From Colius striatus (taxonomy: Eukaryota; Chordata; Aves; Coliiformes; Coliidae), in contig NC_084767.1 in assembly GCF_028858725.1 (NCBI RefSeq), forward strand, positions 4,577,501 to 4,641,500: DNA of 64,000 nucleotides, given 5' to 3'. The position numbers were made by a program, and so were the translations under genes. Below the pieces are notes generated by a model. That model was not told the origin of the DNA. It searched no databases and saw nothing but the letters and a program-made list of their open reading frames with translations. Shown one piece after another: positions 40,304 through 54,900 of the stretch (position 1 is the stretch's first letter; the number at the start of each line of letters is the position of its first letter).

Positions 40304-42000
40304 ATCATACCCAAAAAGTGCAAAAATACCTTACTTCCACTAACTATTCTTCTGTAATCAGACTATGGACTTACTTTCTATACTGTTTAGTTTTGTCATT
40401 TAATAAGTAACAATAATTACATCATTACCTAGCACAGTTACCTTTGAATAATCCCTCTTTTGGTGGTAAATGCAGAGAAATTCCCCTTTTGTGCACTCAT
40501 GCATAATGACAAACAGCAAGAACCAGTGACATACAAGGAAGACGTGAACATGAACTCTGCATTCAAAGGTTTGAGGTTGGTTTTTGTCTGGTTGTGGGTT
40601 TTTTTAGCAGAGGACAAGTGGGGCATATTCTACAAGTGAAATTACTTCCCAGTTGTTCAGATTAATACTGGTATAAAGCTGCCTTTTGAAAAACATATAT
40701 GTCTGGCTATTTTATACCTAGCAACCTTTTAGCCAGAAGAAACTCCTACCTTCCAAGTACACCCTTTGTTAAGGAAACCATATTTAGCCTAGAGTTAGAG
40801 ACAAGTAATAGCACATAAGGACACTAGTGTATTGTTTAGATAATTAGAAAGCCAACATCCATCCTCCTAACCTGAAATTGAAAATATGCAAGCCTTTGTT
40901 GCTACTTGTATATTATACATCTCTCATACATCCAGGCAAAATAAAACTCTGCTGTTAAATAGGAACATTTGAACAAAGCAGCCTTAAAATTACATCCTGT
41001 CAAGGCCATTTTAAACCCCTGTGGATGTACTCAGGGGAAAAAAAAAAAACAGACCTATTACAGTTTATGGTCAAGGATTATTGATGCAATCCAACTTTAA
41101 GCATTTAACCAAAATTGCCTGAATTAAAAGCATAAGCAAGGCAGCCTCCTCCAAGCAATACTAAGCATAGACATCAGCTTTTGCTGTGAACTTCTTTCTG
41201 CAGGAGTCTGCTGCTCTCCATCTGATGGAAAGATCTGGGAGGAGGTATGGGAAACTGCCCTCTTCAGTTAATTAAATTAATTATTTTAATTCATTTAAAT
41301 TGCTCAAATGAAGATAGATTAAAAGTAGTCAGAGCCTTTCCACCTTTAGCAAACCCATTTGATCTCTTTCCTGAGCACCCAAGTCTTTAGCTCTATTAAT
41401 GGACTGAGCAACGCTAGCTCTGCAGCAAAGGGCAGCGTTTCCAATGGACACAAAAGCACAGCCCTGAAGTAACTTCTTTCTTTCAAATGAAGAGATTGTT
41501 ATGGAACACAATTTGACTGAAAATGCATTTAATTCTCAACAACTCAGAGCAAGCCCAAAACTGGCAGTGCAATGATTATGTTGGCAACAGTATTGATAGT
41601 TACGTATCCAGTAACAGATGAAGCAGGTCTTGAACATGAGCTATGCTTGTCTTTTCTAGAAAGGTACTCACCATAATGCTCAAAGGAGCTTACTTCTCCA
41701 GTGTTATCGACTCATAAGCAAAAACTAGTATCATTTGTCAGGACACACGCACTTTTCCTACTTTTTCACATAGTTTAAGACATGAGCACTGTAATAGCAG
41801 ATAAAAATAGCTGTTACGCTGATTGTGGACTTGAGAGCTGAGCCTCTGTAGGAAAATCTTTGGGTTTGAGTTAAGGCAGAACTCTAAAGTACTAGACAGA
41901 CCCTCTTCTTAACCCAGTGAGAACACACTAGCAAAAAGACTCGTTTCAAACATTTGAAAACAGGAGCCCAGATCTCCCATGGTTTTTCTGTGCAGGTATA

Positions 42001-42347
42001 GAATCATAGAACCGAAAGGGTTGGAAGGGATCTTTAGAGATCATCTAGTCCAAACCCCCAGCCAAAGCGGGTCCATCTAGATCAGGTCACATAGGAAAGT
42101 GTCATGGTGGGTTTTGAAGACCTCCAAGGAAGGAGCCTCCACACCCTCCCTGGGCAGCCTGTGCCAAGGCTCTCTCATCCCCACAGTGAAACAGGTTTTC
42201 CTTATGCTTAAATGGAACTTGTGGTGTTCCAGCTTCATCCCATCACCCCTTGTCCTGTTGTTAGATATCATTGAAAGAAGTGCTGCCCCAACCTCCTGAC
42301 ACCCACCATTTAGATATTTGTAAATAATAATGAGATCCCCCCTCAGT
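42001..42347 (-). mobile_element. CR1 LINE 3' fragment (second group)
   Basis: About 345 bases on the minus strand run from the terminal GAATCATAGAACC to CCCCCCTCAGT, including the ORF2 tail ([16 protein letters not shown] and VEAPSLEVFKTHHD). It carries more substitutions than the young group. It lies in intron 1, in the same orientation as UBTD2 and about 1.7 kb from the inverted copy at 40091. Confidence 0.92.
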
Positions 42348-44968
42348 ACAACTATTTTGTTTAGGTAGAAGGACTTCTGAAAGAATTGAGGGGGAAAAAA
42401 CCCCTACCAACATTAAAAATACTGATTGATAGCTACAGCAACTAAAGAAAAATTCATAAAAATGACTGGATGCAAATACAGCTCACTGAACCAATTACTG
42501 TGCTCTAATGAGCAAACAGCACCCACTAAGTGCTGCTTTTGCACCTCTGATTGAGAGCACCTCAAACCCCAAATCCAGCAGAAATAGGGCTGCATTTGAC
42601 TCCATCACAGCAGCAATCCAATTGTAAACACGAAAGAAACCTATTCAGATCCCCCAGCAAACGGAATAAACACACAAAGTATTTAGGTTTCCTTGCTTTT
42701 AAAAGCCTGTATCAAAAGTAGGAATGGAAAGCTGGGACTCAAGCAGACTGAGCAGCTCTGTTCAGCTCCAGCCAGGCCCCAGGCAGTGATTTATTTCAAC
42801 GGTAGCTTCTTTCCTGCTTACTTTTTAAAGCTTTACCTTTGGTTTATAAACTATGGCCAGTATCCAGGACCCTCCCTATTATAGCAATATTTAGGCACTG
42901 TTAGCAAGAGGCTATTACAAATAATAATCAGAAAGGCAGTAACAAACAAGAGACTTCTTTGCTGTGGGAAGAGTAATTTCTGCTGAGGTACATCCAAGAT
43001 GAATTCGAACTACTCAGGAGACAGCTGGAAAAAAATCAAGTAGGAAGAAAAACCCTCTTTGCCCATTCTCTTCATACTAAACCTGGAAGTTTGATCTAGT
43101 ATTCTGAACCAATACCTATTTTTATAATAGGGCTGTAACTTCCCCTCTCCAAAGCACAGCATTTTCATCTTGGCTATCACAAAAGAGCTTCCATCTTGCA
43201 ATTTGTCAGATACCTACACCTGCAACAGCAGGAGCTGATCCAAACTGTCCCAGGCTCTCAATTCAAATTGGCACTCCAAGAAAGCCATTAAAATGTTTAT
43301 GTTTTCAGCATCGCCCTGCTTGGAAAAGATAGTCCCAGGAACACCTAGAAGACTGGCAGACAAAGTACCAGTCTGAACTGTAATTCCACAGAAAGAGTAA
43401 GCTGTGTTAGCCACAGAGGTAGGGGGTGAGGGGGTGGGGGAATCCAAAGGTTGTGACCTTTGTAAAACTAAGGATGAGCATGAGAAAAATGCACAAGAAA
43501 ACATTCACATCTGAGTAGCATTCACCCCAGCTCCCTCAGCTGAAAAGAGCTCATTCATGGGGGCTCATTATTTAGCATCAAAACTGACTTTAACACATAA
43601 CAAGCTCTACTGAAATACCTTGATAGAAAAATACTTTGATGAGAAAAAGGGTTCCTTTTTATTAACCTTCAACATAAGCATGTGAAAGTCAAAGTTTCAA
43701 AATAAGAAGAAGAAAATAAATGCTGCAGATACCTCGATGGGAATTGCATGGCAAGAGTTCCTTCAGCTGGAAAACACCTTCCTATTAATTTATAATAATG
43801 AAATGAGACATGTGAAAGAAGGAAGGGTGACTGCACCAAGCAGCTAGAAGTGCACTTTATCAATGGAAGACGAATTCAGCTTGGAAATTTGGCAGGCAGA
43901 GCAATCAGATAGCGACAGCATACTTGAGTAGGCAAACCTGGAAAGAGTTTTAAGACCAGATTAGATCAGTTGGTAGAATTTTTAAGACAGAATATTCTAC
44001 TTGACACAGCACTGAAGTAGAAAATACAGAAGTCATTGCTGGCACCGCCATCTCGGACTTTGCACAACCTTCTTTGTCACAACCTTGAATTGCCACTGCT
44101 TAATAAAATAGAGAGTTTTTAACAGGCTTGATTACCAGATAGCAGCGTGCTCAGCATCTCTCTGAACGTAGCCTGCCAAGAGATGTTAAAGTAGGACGCT
44201 GGCAGGAACTGAAAGGCTTCCTCCCCCACCCCAAGTACCTATATTTTCCTAACTAATGTGGAGCTCGATGCAATTAACTCTTGGCCATAAGTTTCCCATC
44301 ACAATAAGATAAAACGCTAATGTCATTTCTTCCATGGTCCTGTAGTATACCATTTTCCCTGAATATCATCATCAGAAAGAATGTAACTGGAGTAAAAAAG
44401 CTGTACTTGCATTCCTAAGATAAAACACCTGTCTTCTTTGGGATGGATAAAGCCACAAAAAGTGAATTCCACAGCTGAACAGTTACATACAATGCAAAAA
44501 GAAAAATACTTGTTTGTTTTCTGATGCAGTATTTTGAGGAAGCTGTGGCAAAGCCTTGATTTAAATATGCTTACTTGTAAATTCTTAAGAAGAAGTTGCT
44601 CCCTGGGAACTCATCATGTCTGACCATGTCCTGGGGCAGATGAAGGCTGGCAAGATGAAGGAGTAGCATGTATTATTGCTACTCCAAGGTGAAGCAGTTC
44701 GCTAGAGCTCACCAACAGGATGGATACAAAAGGGGTCTTTCATTTGGTGTTGATCAACTAATGCATCTCCAAACTTCTCTTCTCAGATTGGTAAGCAGCC
44801 TCCACATAACCAACTTGTATCAAAAACACTTGGAAATCTCCACCAGCAGTACCAAGAGACATACACTATGTTAAAGACAAAGAACCCAAATTCCTCTTTT
44901 TTCAAATGGAGTTGCCATGTTTTCCCCTCTCCAAAACCCAGTCCAATATTTCACTTTTCAAGCTGCTT

Positions 44969-44982
44969 AAAAAAAAAAAAAA
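44969..44982 (+). repeat. Poly(A) run of 14
   Basis: The A run is in intron 1. The sequence before it does not resemble a known retroposon or a processed gene copy, so it is called simple sequence. Confidence 0.6.
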
Positions 44983-47288
44983 GGAATGATAATTTAATCA
45001 CAAACTTTGATTTGTCCTTCCCCTCCTCCCCAACTTAAACCTAATTACTAGAAGAATAGTATTTAGGAGAATTAGGTGCACAATAGACCAGTTAACCTGA
45101 TAACAAGGGTGAGAAGCTTCCTGGGGAGACAAAGAACACACATAAATCTCAAGATTCACCATACTGGGCTTTGGAGAGTGAAGGATTATGGAGGCAATAA
45201 TGCAGAATGAGATGGTACCTTATAAAACATGGGAACCTCAGAGTATTAATTACTGATAAATAGGCCAGGTGAAAACAGCAGCAAGATGGTAGGCTTAGGA
45301 GTCAAGAATTCCCTTCTGGTCAAGCTTATCTGACGAAAAAAAAAGTATGACAGTTCAGAAAATACAGAAGTTGCTTCCACCAAAACCCGTAAGGGCCAGT
45401 TATCAGATTGTAAAGTCTTTGTGACCAGTACTGTTCCTTTGCTTCAGTTTACTCTGTCTTCATGAGCTAGCCCAACGGGGACCCTGACTATGATTTATGC
45501 TCAGGAATAACACGTTTCCAGCTGTAAGTCCATGTCCCCCAAAGAAATGTGATTTTAAGAAGAGACCAGCAAGACAAAATCCATGAAAGACATACAAGGT
45601 CATGAAACACTGGAGTTTTTAAGAGTAAAATGAAAAGCATATTTCGGTAGTCTTAAGAAACAAAAAGTAGAAAAGCTTTTGGAAAACTATCTGGACACAT
45701 CATTACTTGCATCATGATCTTGGAGAAGGCAATGAGTGAGCCAGGCAGCTCTGGCACAGCTGAAAAGAACCTGAAATGTTTTCTAAGGGTTCATGCCATT
45801 TAGAAGGAAAAAAAAAAAAGATACTTTCATTACAGTTAATGTGTTTTTAGAGATTTTCAGGGAAATAATCTTTCTAGACATTGGATTGGGTTTCTTTTTC
45901 ATTTTGAGAGAAAGTCTTTATCATGAGCCAGAGTTCAACAGCCAGAAGATTATTTACACCTAAAGGACTCTCATGCCAATATTGCCTTGCAATACCAAGC
46001 CACAATATCCATGCTTGCTTGTTCTCACAATGCCACTGCTCCTTTTTTCTCCCAGAGGAGAGAGAAAAACTGCTTATTCTCTCTTGTTCCACTCTGAAGG
46101 AGCTTCAGTTAAAGCTTGTAGTATTTTTGGAGCTATTTTTGTGCTGCAATATCAGTGCAGCAGCTGGAGTGTCCTGGATACATACAACAAATGCATTTGT
46201 TTGGGTTGTGTTAAGGCAGCGATGGGACGTTACATTAAGTACCACCAACATGAGGCTATACAATACGTGACTGATTTAAAGCATGTGACTTGAATCTAGC
46301 AATGTGCTTTCAACGCTCATGTGGTTTTCTGTTGCAATTCAAGCTCTTTTGTCAACAGAACTAGTTCTAGATTTGGGTAAAGATACAATGGAGATGTAAA
46401 GATGTGGAAAACCAACCCATAAACGAGTGATAGAACTTAGCTCAAACGAGCATCTAAACCTGCCTTGGAATAATATCAGATATCGATAAGCACATTACAG
46501 AACTTATTTTGAGTCTAATAATGGCTTGTATTTATAGTAACCCATGTTCTTTTCATGTACTTCTTTCTGTAGGCACTTAGCAAAAAAATAATCAAACCAG
46601 GAAAAAAAAAAGCCAGTCTGTTATGTGCTTTACTGAGCCAAGTCATCAACATGCAAATCACGAGTGAGTTCCAACTCTTAAAAAAACGCAGTTTAAATAG
46701 ATATTTGACAGCTCTCCCCTTCTTCACCCCTCAAAGTGCTAACCCTCAGTTGGGACCTGTGAGTTACCACCCATTCAGCAGGTTTGCCCATTGCATGCAC
46801 TGGATGCGTGTAACGCACAGGCAAGGGAAGAGCAGGGCATTCGCATCATGTCCCAAACAGGCAACCGCGCCAAATCCAGGAAGAGCGAAGGATGCTGTTA
46901 CTTGGAGGTGTGAAGGACTGGAGTGCTAAGCTTCATCTGAACGTATGTTTAACTACTGCTGCCACCAAATATAGCTTCCTTGCAAACACATCCAGCAAGA
47001 GTTAGTGAAATTGTTAGCCCAACCTTCAAATAACGTTTATGGTTTCCAAACTATTTAATGCATATGCTACACTTTGCTTCCCGTTACCACTTTCAAACTG
47101 CTTATTGCCAATGTCTTCTCGCCCTTCTTTAGTCCATGTGTTAACAAGCTGGGAGTATCCAGAGTCTGTGATTATTATAAACAGGTCTTGTACCTCCATC
47201 AAGCAAGTTTCTAAAATACATTTCCATGTTCAGAGACATTGAGTGTCCACTCCCCAATCCCAGTATGGCCCTGTAGGTCCTTCTTGTC

Positions 47289-47382
47289 ACAGAATCACAG
47301 GATGGTAGGGGTTGGAAAGGACCTTTAGAGATTATCTAGTCCAATCCCCTTGCTAAAGCAGGACCAGGTCACACAGGAACGG
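47289..47382 (-). mobile_element. CR1 LINE terminal fragment, very short
   Basis: About 94 bases of CR1 3' UTR begin ACAGAATCACAGGATGG and include GGGGTTGGAAAGGACC and CTAGTCCAATCCCC. A deletion of about 10 bases is seen around the AGCAGGACCAGGTCAC junction compared with the copy at 42001. GCTAAAGCAGG places it nearest the second group. It is a 5'-truncated relic in intron 1. Confidence 0.85.
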
Positions 47383-48508
47383 ATACAATACAATGACTCA
47401 TACAAGACAGATTCAGAAGTATTTCAGAACCCAACTGAAAGCATTAAAGACATTATTTTGATGTGCACAATTTCTGCTTGCACGAGAAATGAGATAAATG
47501 CATTTGAAAACACTCTTGGCGTTAAGAAGTCCAACATATATGACACAGGCAACACTTTGCTATAGCATTGCCAAGAAATACTTTGTGCAGTACACATGAA
47601 GCATGTGAATTAGCAATTTTTACTTACATCATTTACCTTTTCTCCAGCCAGCCATTATCCTGTGATTGCTGATGTTCTACAGTAGGCTCAGGCACTCAAG
47701 CAGCAGCGTGTTGCCAAAAAAACAACCCCTGGCAGGAGAAAATGGCATTCACCAGCTGCAGGTACTAGCTGCTATTTTGTAGGTACTCTTTTTGTGAAAG
47801 ACTGTATTTACCCATACAGACAAGAATCACAGGAGATGATAGCTCTGTGGCAGAAAAATAAAGCGACAAAGTAAATGCCACGAGAGATCCTTTTCCCGAA
47901 TCCAGAGTGCCCTTGATCACAGCGTGAGAGCAGAAATTGAGCTCCACAACTGAATTTTAAAAATACAAAGGTAACAAGCTCCCAACCCCAAACTACTGTA
48001 TTCTGCTCCTGATGCTGTCTCAGGTCCCGAGAGTATTCTCAAAGAGCACACATCTCTACTGGGAAAAGGTGAAACATGTCTTCCTACATAATGTGCTGCC
48101 TGAAATAAAAGAATTACTTATATTTGTTGCATTTATTATAAATTATTATCAACTGTAAGTCATCATATGAACTACAAATGTTTATCATTTCATTTTATGA
48201 AAAATATTTTAGTTATTTACAGGAAAGTATTGATAATATATACGTTTTAAGGGTAAACTTTCCAATTAAATGTGTGCAAAGCTAACATTCAACCTACAGC
48301 ACTCTATAATACATTTTAGTCTCTAATCTTTTCCCCCTGGGCAGCACCTGTTCTCAATGAAAACTACTGAAGCACTCTTCACTACCATTTGTAAAGTGCC
48401 TTTTCTTTCATGTTTGAGAATGTGGGAAAACCACGATAGATCATGCAAAAAACCTCCCTGTATCCCCTCCCTTCTACCTAATCTTCAGCACAAGGACATC
48501 TTTTTTTC

Positions 48509-48537
48509 ATACACACACACATATATCTATATATATG
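48509..48537. repeat. Compound (CA)n/(TA)n microsatellite
   Basis: About five to six CA units pass into TA units over 29 bases after a T7 run, in intron 1. It is the best candidate in the window for a length-variable marker. Confidence 0.75.
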
Positions 48538-48880
48538 AAAAAAATCCTTCAGCGTATCTGAGTTTCTAAAGAAGTGAAGAATCATTTCTTCAGAACTGTG
48601 CCCATCTCCTCCCACAAATGGCTTTCAAGCAGGGCTTTGAATTTTTCTTTTTAAATCAGGAGGAGGGGGAGGTGGGAAAAGGACATTGAGAAAAGGATGA
48701 AGGGAGGAACTGTTAAAGCGATCTAGTACGCAAGCACAGCAGCCAGGATTCCCATCCTCACCAGGATTTCTACTTTATTAAGTACAATTGTCAAATGCTT
48801 TCTATTAGGCTCTAACAGGTCACCTGGATATAGAACAGTCTCTGCAGATTGATAGCATGTATTAATTGCTCATGCACTTA

Positions 48881-48903
48881 TTACCTGCAGTACCTGCAGT
48901 GCC
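48881..48903. repeat. 10-base tandem duplication (TACCTGCAGT-like)
   Basis: TTACCTGCAG is followed at once by TACCTGCAGT and then GCCTG. This is two full units with a degraded third, in intron 1. Confidence 0.5.
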
Positions 48904-51900
48904 TGTGCATCTCTCAGTACCATGAAGTCTCCGGATGACAGGCTACTTATGTCATTTTCAGTATTTTAAGGTAGCCTAAAACACTCCAGCCTCGTTCAGC
49001 ATTTAATACTTAGCTTCTCATTTACTCTGAAAGTGGGAAATGGAACAAAACCCTTTTATACGGTTTGCACTGTCTCATCTTTTGTCCACCTCTCGTTTGC
49101 ATAAACCTAATCTTTGTGTGCCAGGAGAGAAAGCTGCTACCAGCTAACAGCTGTGAGATTGGCCCAAGGTCAGTAGAAGACAGCAAATGCAAAATTCAGG
49201 TTCCAGATGAACCTTAAGCAAACCATATTAGACAGCCTGCATATTTTGCTGCACACAGGCTAAGACAGTAGAATATCGAGTTACATACTAGACCATAGGT
49301 GTTTTCCACCAACTATACGAGCAGTGCAACGAGCCCTCGTGCTGCTTTTGTGTGCATCACTTCTGCTCATACCCCTAACTCAGTCTGAAACACTGAATTA
49401 AATTCTGCACTTTTCACCCTGGAAACACAATCACAACGTGAAGGAAAAGTTGTGGGTTTTATTTCTTAACCCTATACAACGAAACCTTCACTTCTTTTGC
49501 TTCCCAAGAACTGGAACATTTCTACAAATCTCAGGTTTCAGCCAGGCTATAGGCAGCAGATTAAGCTGTAACTAAAAGCCTCAGAGTGCAAGTGTTTCAT
49601 TCCACAGCCAGAAATCAGGTTACTGACTTCAGCCTTTTTACTCTTCCTTTTAATGCATCTGATTCACAGAACTGGTCACCTCATAACCTTTCCTTTCTGA
49701 TTTTGAGTAATTGAGCCTCATTGCTCCTGCCATGCTCCCATGCCAAGCAACGCCAGGCACCAGCCTCCCACCAGTGGGACCAGCAGCTGTGGCATGGGCA
49801 CTTCCCCAGCAAGCGGACCCCTGCTCGCTCCCAACACATGGGTTCACCAGCTCTGCCAAGATGCAACACAAGCACCAAAGGCTCAGCATTGTTGTGAGCA
49901 AACAGAGCCTATAGGTTTTCAGAAAACAAAGGGAGCAGATGCCTCTGAAAGCCCACCATGCAGATGCAACATGCATTGTCCTGCCTTTCATCCAAGGTCA
50001 GCACCTTTCCACACACTGAAACCCAGCACCCCAAACTGGCAAGACATCCCTGAAGACCACCTCATTCACCTGCTTACTCTGTTTTTACTACAATTACAAC
50101 GACTACAGCTGCCTAAATGGACCAGCTTCTAAAACTAGAATTAGGAAGACTAAGAAAGGCTCAATTTCACAATGTGACTTTTGCAAAAGAAAGAAGAGTC
50201 CTTCAGAGATTCCAGCTGGAAGAAGAAAACCCCACGAATCTCCACAAACTTCACCTGAAGCATGTAGGAAAGATGAACCAACAGCTCCTGCCTTTGAGCT
50301 GTCACTTAGGTGCTACGCATGCAGGATATGCCAAGCACAGACTTCCCTGCTTCATCCTGGCTGCTGGGTGGCCAAAATGCTCCACAGAAATGCTCTTCCC
50401 TTTCTGAGACAGGGATGCCATCAGCTCTGGGAGTAAAAAGCTCACAGGCTGCACACCCAGCCGGGCCTCTTCCTAGAGAGCACCACATGGGAAGGAAACT
50501 CTGCATCTTCTCTCGGAGTAGTACTTGGGAAAGCCATGCTGCATGGGCACAGACATACTGGAATCTGGCTTCTCTACAGGAGAGGATGGACATACTGCAC
50601 CAGCCATGCTCAAAAAAGTTATTTTATATTTGGTGAGAAAGAACTGGGAGGATCAGGAAGCACTCCTGGCCAGTACTTCATGGAGCAGGCAGAAGCAATT
50701 TGAAAGGAACAAAAAAAGATTAAAATTAAGGACAAAATGGAAAAAACTCAACCCTTAAGTATTTGCATCAAAGGAGTGTGAATTTTAAGGCAGTGAAGTA
50801 GAGGCAGCAAACTGGAAACAGTCACCTAGAAATGTAACTGTTATACACAGCGTTCGCCTACAAGACTGATGTAAAAAGCATTTTCACCCTATCTCGTCAT
50901 GTACCACAGTCCTTTTTTGCTTACAAAACAGGAAAGAAGCAGTTGTATTCATCTCTCAAACACAGTCATCTGGTCAGAAGTTTGTCAGGTATTTCTTTCT
51001 TTTTTTCAGGAGCTGGTTAAGCAGACCAGCTGTGGCCAACTTGATCCTTCTTTGTACCTGCAAGAAGACCTGCAGGAATTTGGCAAGACAACTATAAGGG
51101 AAATATTTATTTCTGGCTTCAAGTGTGTTCTAATTTGTGACTCATAAATTACATTATTCAACATTCACATGAAAAAAATAACAGCTATCATATTACCTGC
51201 TGCAATAAGAGTGGATTGCTGCGTTTCAGAGTTTATTCAAACAGGCAACTAATAATATTTTCCATTTATCAAAAACTTTCCAAAGCGTAATGAATGTTCA
51301 ATTTATTAGATTTAATATGCAGTGAAGGAGGATGTTGTTGCTTTCAACATTGAAATCCCAAATAGAGAAATTAAAACAAATCACTTAATCTAGAAACCAA
51401 ACAAACAATTACATGGAGGAACAACGCCAAAGAGGAAACTGAACAGCTGTGTTCGTCAGCCCTTATTAACAGTAAAAATAACACCTTCATTTTCTAAGAG
51501 TTACTTGTTATCACCTGAAAAACAAAACAAAGTCTATTAGTTTACAAATAAAAAGCGTCACACCATCAAAGTGATATTCCAGTTCCAAAACACTTGGGAT
51601 TGAATCATGAGGAGTTCTCAGCACAAGACTCACAGATCCTAATAATCTCAAGGAGGCAGTGGGTGCCCAACCCTCAGGAAACAGAGTCATTAAAGGTGAT
51701 TTTTATTACAATATCCTGGCAAAACCCACAAGTGCTCCTATGGAAATCATGAGAGATTTAGAACAAGTTGTAAGAGCCATGCTAAGCTTTCCTTTCTATT
51801 CTATTGAAAAAAGAAAAAGCCACAGTAAGACCTAACAGCTAAGGTCAGCTAATGCTGATTTAACATTACTTTTGCACAAACATATCCAGCACCATATTTC

Positions 51901-54900
51901 AGGGTTGCATTACAAACCAGCAGGAACTACCTGAAGTCTAGAGCTACCTCCTTTAGATGGCAATGAAACCCCAGAAAGGTGCTGTGTGCAGGCACGCATC
52001 ATCCCAGCTTGCAGCCAACTGCTAGAACACGCTGCAAAATGCAGTGGGAGAGCCTTTGTATGCTCCAATACAAGGGACAGGCACCAAATGCTATTAACTG
52101 TTCAGTCATGGGATGCTTGTTTAACCCCCACCATGTAAGCTGTGCATAGCCCTACTGTATTAGTCCAATTGTGAGCAACAAATCTGACTACTTAATATGC
52201 AAATTCCCTTGGTCAGTCTTCCATAGAAGCACCGTGAAAGCAGTTATTGTAACTTCAAATTAGACATGTGATATGCAGCACTGCACAGCACTCCAAAGAA
52301 AATATTGAAGAAATTGTTACCAGTCACCAAAAGCAGAAGTTGAGGGCAATATTTGGCTTTCTAGAAGTTAACAAAGCTCTAGCCCTGCCTCGAATGCTGC
52401 TGAAGGAATTGATATTTCTAATAATCTCCTGCTCCAGGTTGTCAGTCAAATGTGCAGCCCTATTTTCACTTGTCCCTATTATCACTGCTGGGTGATAAGG
52501 GTAACAGTGAAGAAGACAAATTTCAAACAGAATCACTGTCTTTTATAACAAAGAAGGGCGATAAGAACTCCAGGAGGCAGGCGAACATCGCGTCAAGGAG
52601 AGCACGGCAGCAATCAGACAGCTGCAGCCAAAAGGCTTAATCTGTAATGACTTGTCATGCCCGAACTTCTAGACACTGGATTTCCTGCCCTTTCGTTCTT
52701 CTAAACAACTGTCTCGCTGAACTTTACCAAGACAAAGTAATATGCAACTTCTACTAGGTGTTATGAGTCCACCAGAAGAAAATGAACGGGTTCGTGTTTC
52801 TCTTTTTCCTCCCCACCTCCAAAGAGAGGAGGGCCCTCCAAAAGGGACTTGCCTGCAGGGATGGTAAGCTGGAAATGCAAGCTCCCCTGTTTGTAAGCTG
52901 TGAAAACTTACTTAGAAGCACAAGTGCAGAGTTTCCCAGCAGTTAACTCCAAATCCAATGCTCTTCTGAACACACAATTGAAGAAGCCACCTAAGACCTG
53001 TAAAGGGCCCAAGAACAGCCTATTTCGCCCCATTTCACCATCCTGCAGAAACTCAGTTACCTTTTACAAGGCACAGCAATAAGAGATGTGGTGCTCAGCA
53101 CCTGAAAGCGAGGAATATCTAATGGAAGATAGCTGGGCTAAAGGGTCAGAGGGGAAAAAATAAACCCTGTGTCTATAAATCACTTAATGATCATCATTAA
53201 TGCTTTTTTGCACCTCCTTTGAAAAGTCACCAATAAACCCCATCTCCCCATTCAGGGCACCCACCACAACACAGCTCTGCTGGACTACAATGCACCAAGC
53301 ATCCAGCCTGGAACTTTTCCCTAAATACAACACACAACATTCTGTTGAAATGCAAACCTTGCTAAAAAGAGCAGTGACAATGAAACAGCTGGTACCAATC
53401 TGCAAAGACCATCTCATTTCCAGCAGGATGGGCAGAGCAGCATCTGTTTATTTCTTGTTAAGAAACAGGCAACTCCTGCTTTGGTCAAGGTGAACAGAAG
53501 CGTGAAATAAACAAGCAGGCAGGTAGAAGAGCTAAAATTCTATATTAATTCAATCTTACACATGGAGACATGCCTTAGTATATGCAACGCCTCTCTGGAC
53601 ACAGGCAAGCATCTTGACCTTGAAAAATACCGACAGTAAAAGACAAAGGGAGCGCAAGTGGCCAGGGCACACTGTCAGCTTTGCTGAGCAGCAGAGAAGT
53701 AACGGGAAATACCAGTGACTGACAAAAGGACTGAGGAGAATACGGGGATGTGACAAATTCTCAACTCACTTCCAGTGACACAATTGAGCAAGATTTCACC
53801 AGCTCGACACGGCACTGTAATAGACTGAGATGGGTATGAATTAGGCTTGAGATCCTCCTCTCACTTTTATGCAGCGCCAAGCGCTGCTATTACTGTCTAA
53901 TCCATCTCTCCACCACTCCAAGAAACTTCATTGTTCTAGGGAAGAGATGAAGCCTCCCCAAAGTAACTCCATCGCTGGCAACCCTCTGGTTGGAGCCAAG
54001 ATGTTTCTCTTCCAAAATACCTTTTTTAAGATTTGTAGATGAATTGGCCCTGCTCATTGACAGCAATTCGAAAGTGAATGCAGCAGACTAGGTCACAGCC
54101 CAGGAGCTGGAGGAAGTGAGCCTTATATGGGAAATGGGAGTAAGTTATTTGCACAGGTCTAGTCTCTAAATCCCGTTCACTTGTGCTTCAGCTGTTTCAC
54201 TTGCTGATGCCTCAAGACATAAACTCCCTCGAGAGAGTAAGTCGGATTTCATACTTGGCACGGACATGTTTGCAGAATCTGTAAAGCTAAGAATTACCAC
54301 AGGCTGGACTTGGACATCTCAGGAGTTAGATTTATGAAAGATATTCTCAGGTTCTTTCAGCTTAACCTACACCTCCTTTTTTTTGTCCCTGTTGAGAGGC
54401 AGGAACAGATACGTAATGTTACAAAACAGGCTACTGCACACTGTAGCTGATTGTTTAAGACAGTCCCAAGAAGACCATAATTCAACTGAAATTTCATCAC
54501 TTCTCACTTCAGCAAGACAACCTTAAGGAACGTTATCCTTATAGCATGAACCAACAGGAGCCAGCTGACATGTATTCTACACCTCTTACATCTTGAAGAA
54601 CCCAGCTGCTGTTCCTATGCACCAAGCACAATAGGTTATTTAACCCCAAAACAGCAGTGTGCCATACCATGTAAATTCCAAGCAGAAACAAGCTCCCAGT
54701 AAGTCTGTCCTTGACAGCAATCTGGAGACAATTTGGATGGGGACTACCCACCTTTTGCTGCTACTAGGTGTAGACTACTTTAAGACTACTTTACAGTATC
54801 AGGCAAACTCTTATTTCTTTCCCTCCTATATCATTCATTTGACATCACAGGAAAGATAAGAGTGAGGAAATTACACTGAGGCTATTTCTGTGCCATGATC

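Noticed and set aside
44969..44982. A14 run as the tail of a processed gene copy
   Set aside because: The sequence before it has no coding resemblance, and no target-site duplication was found.
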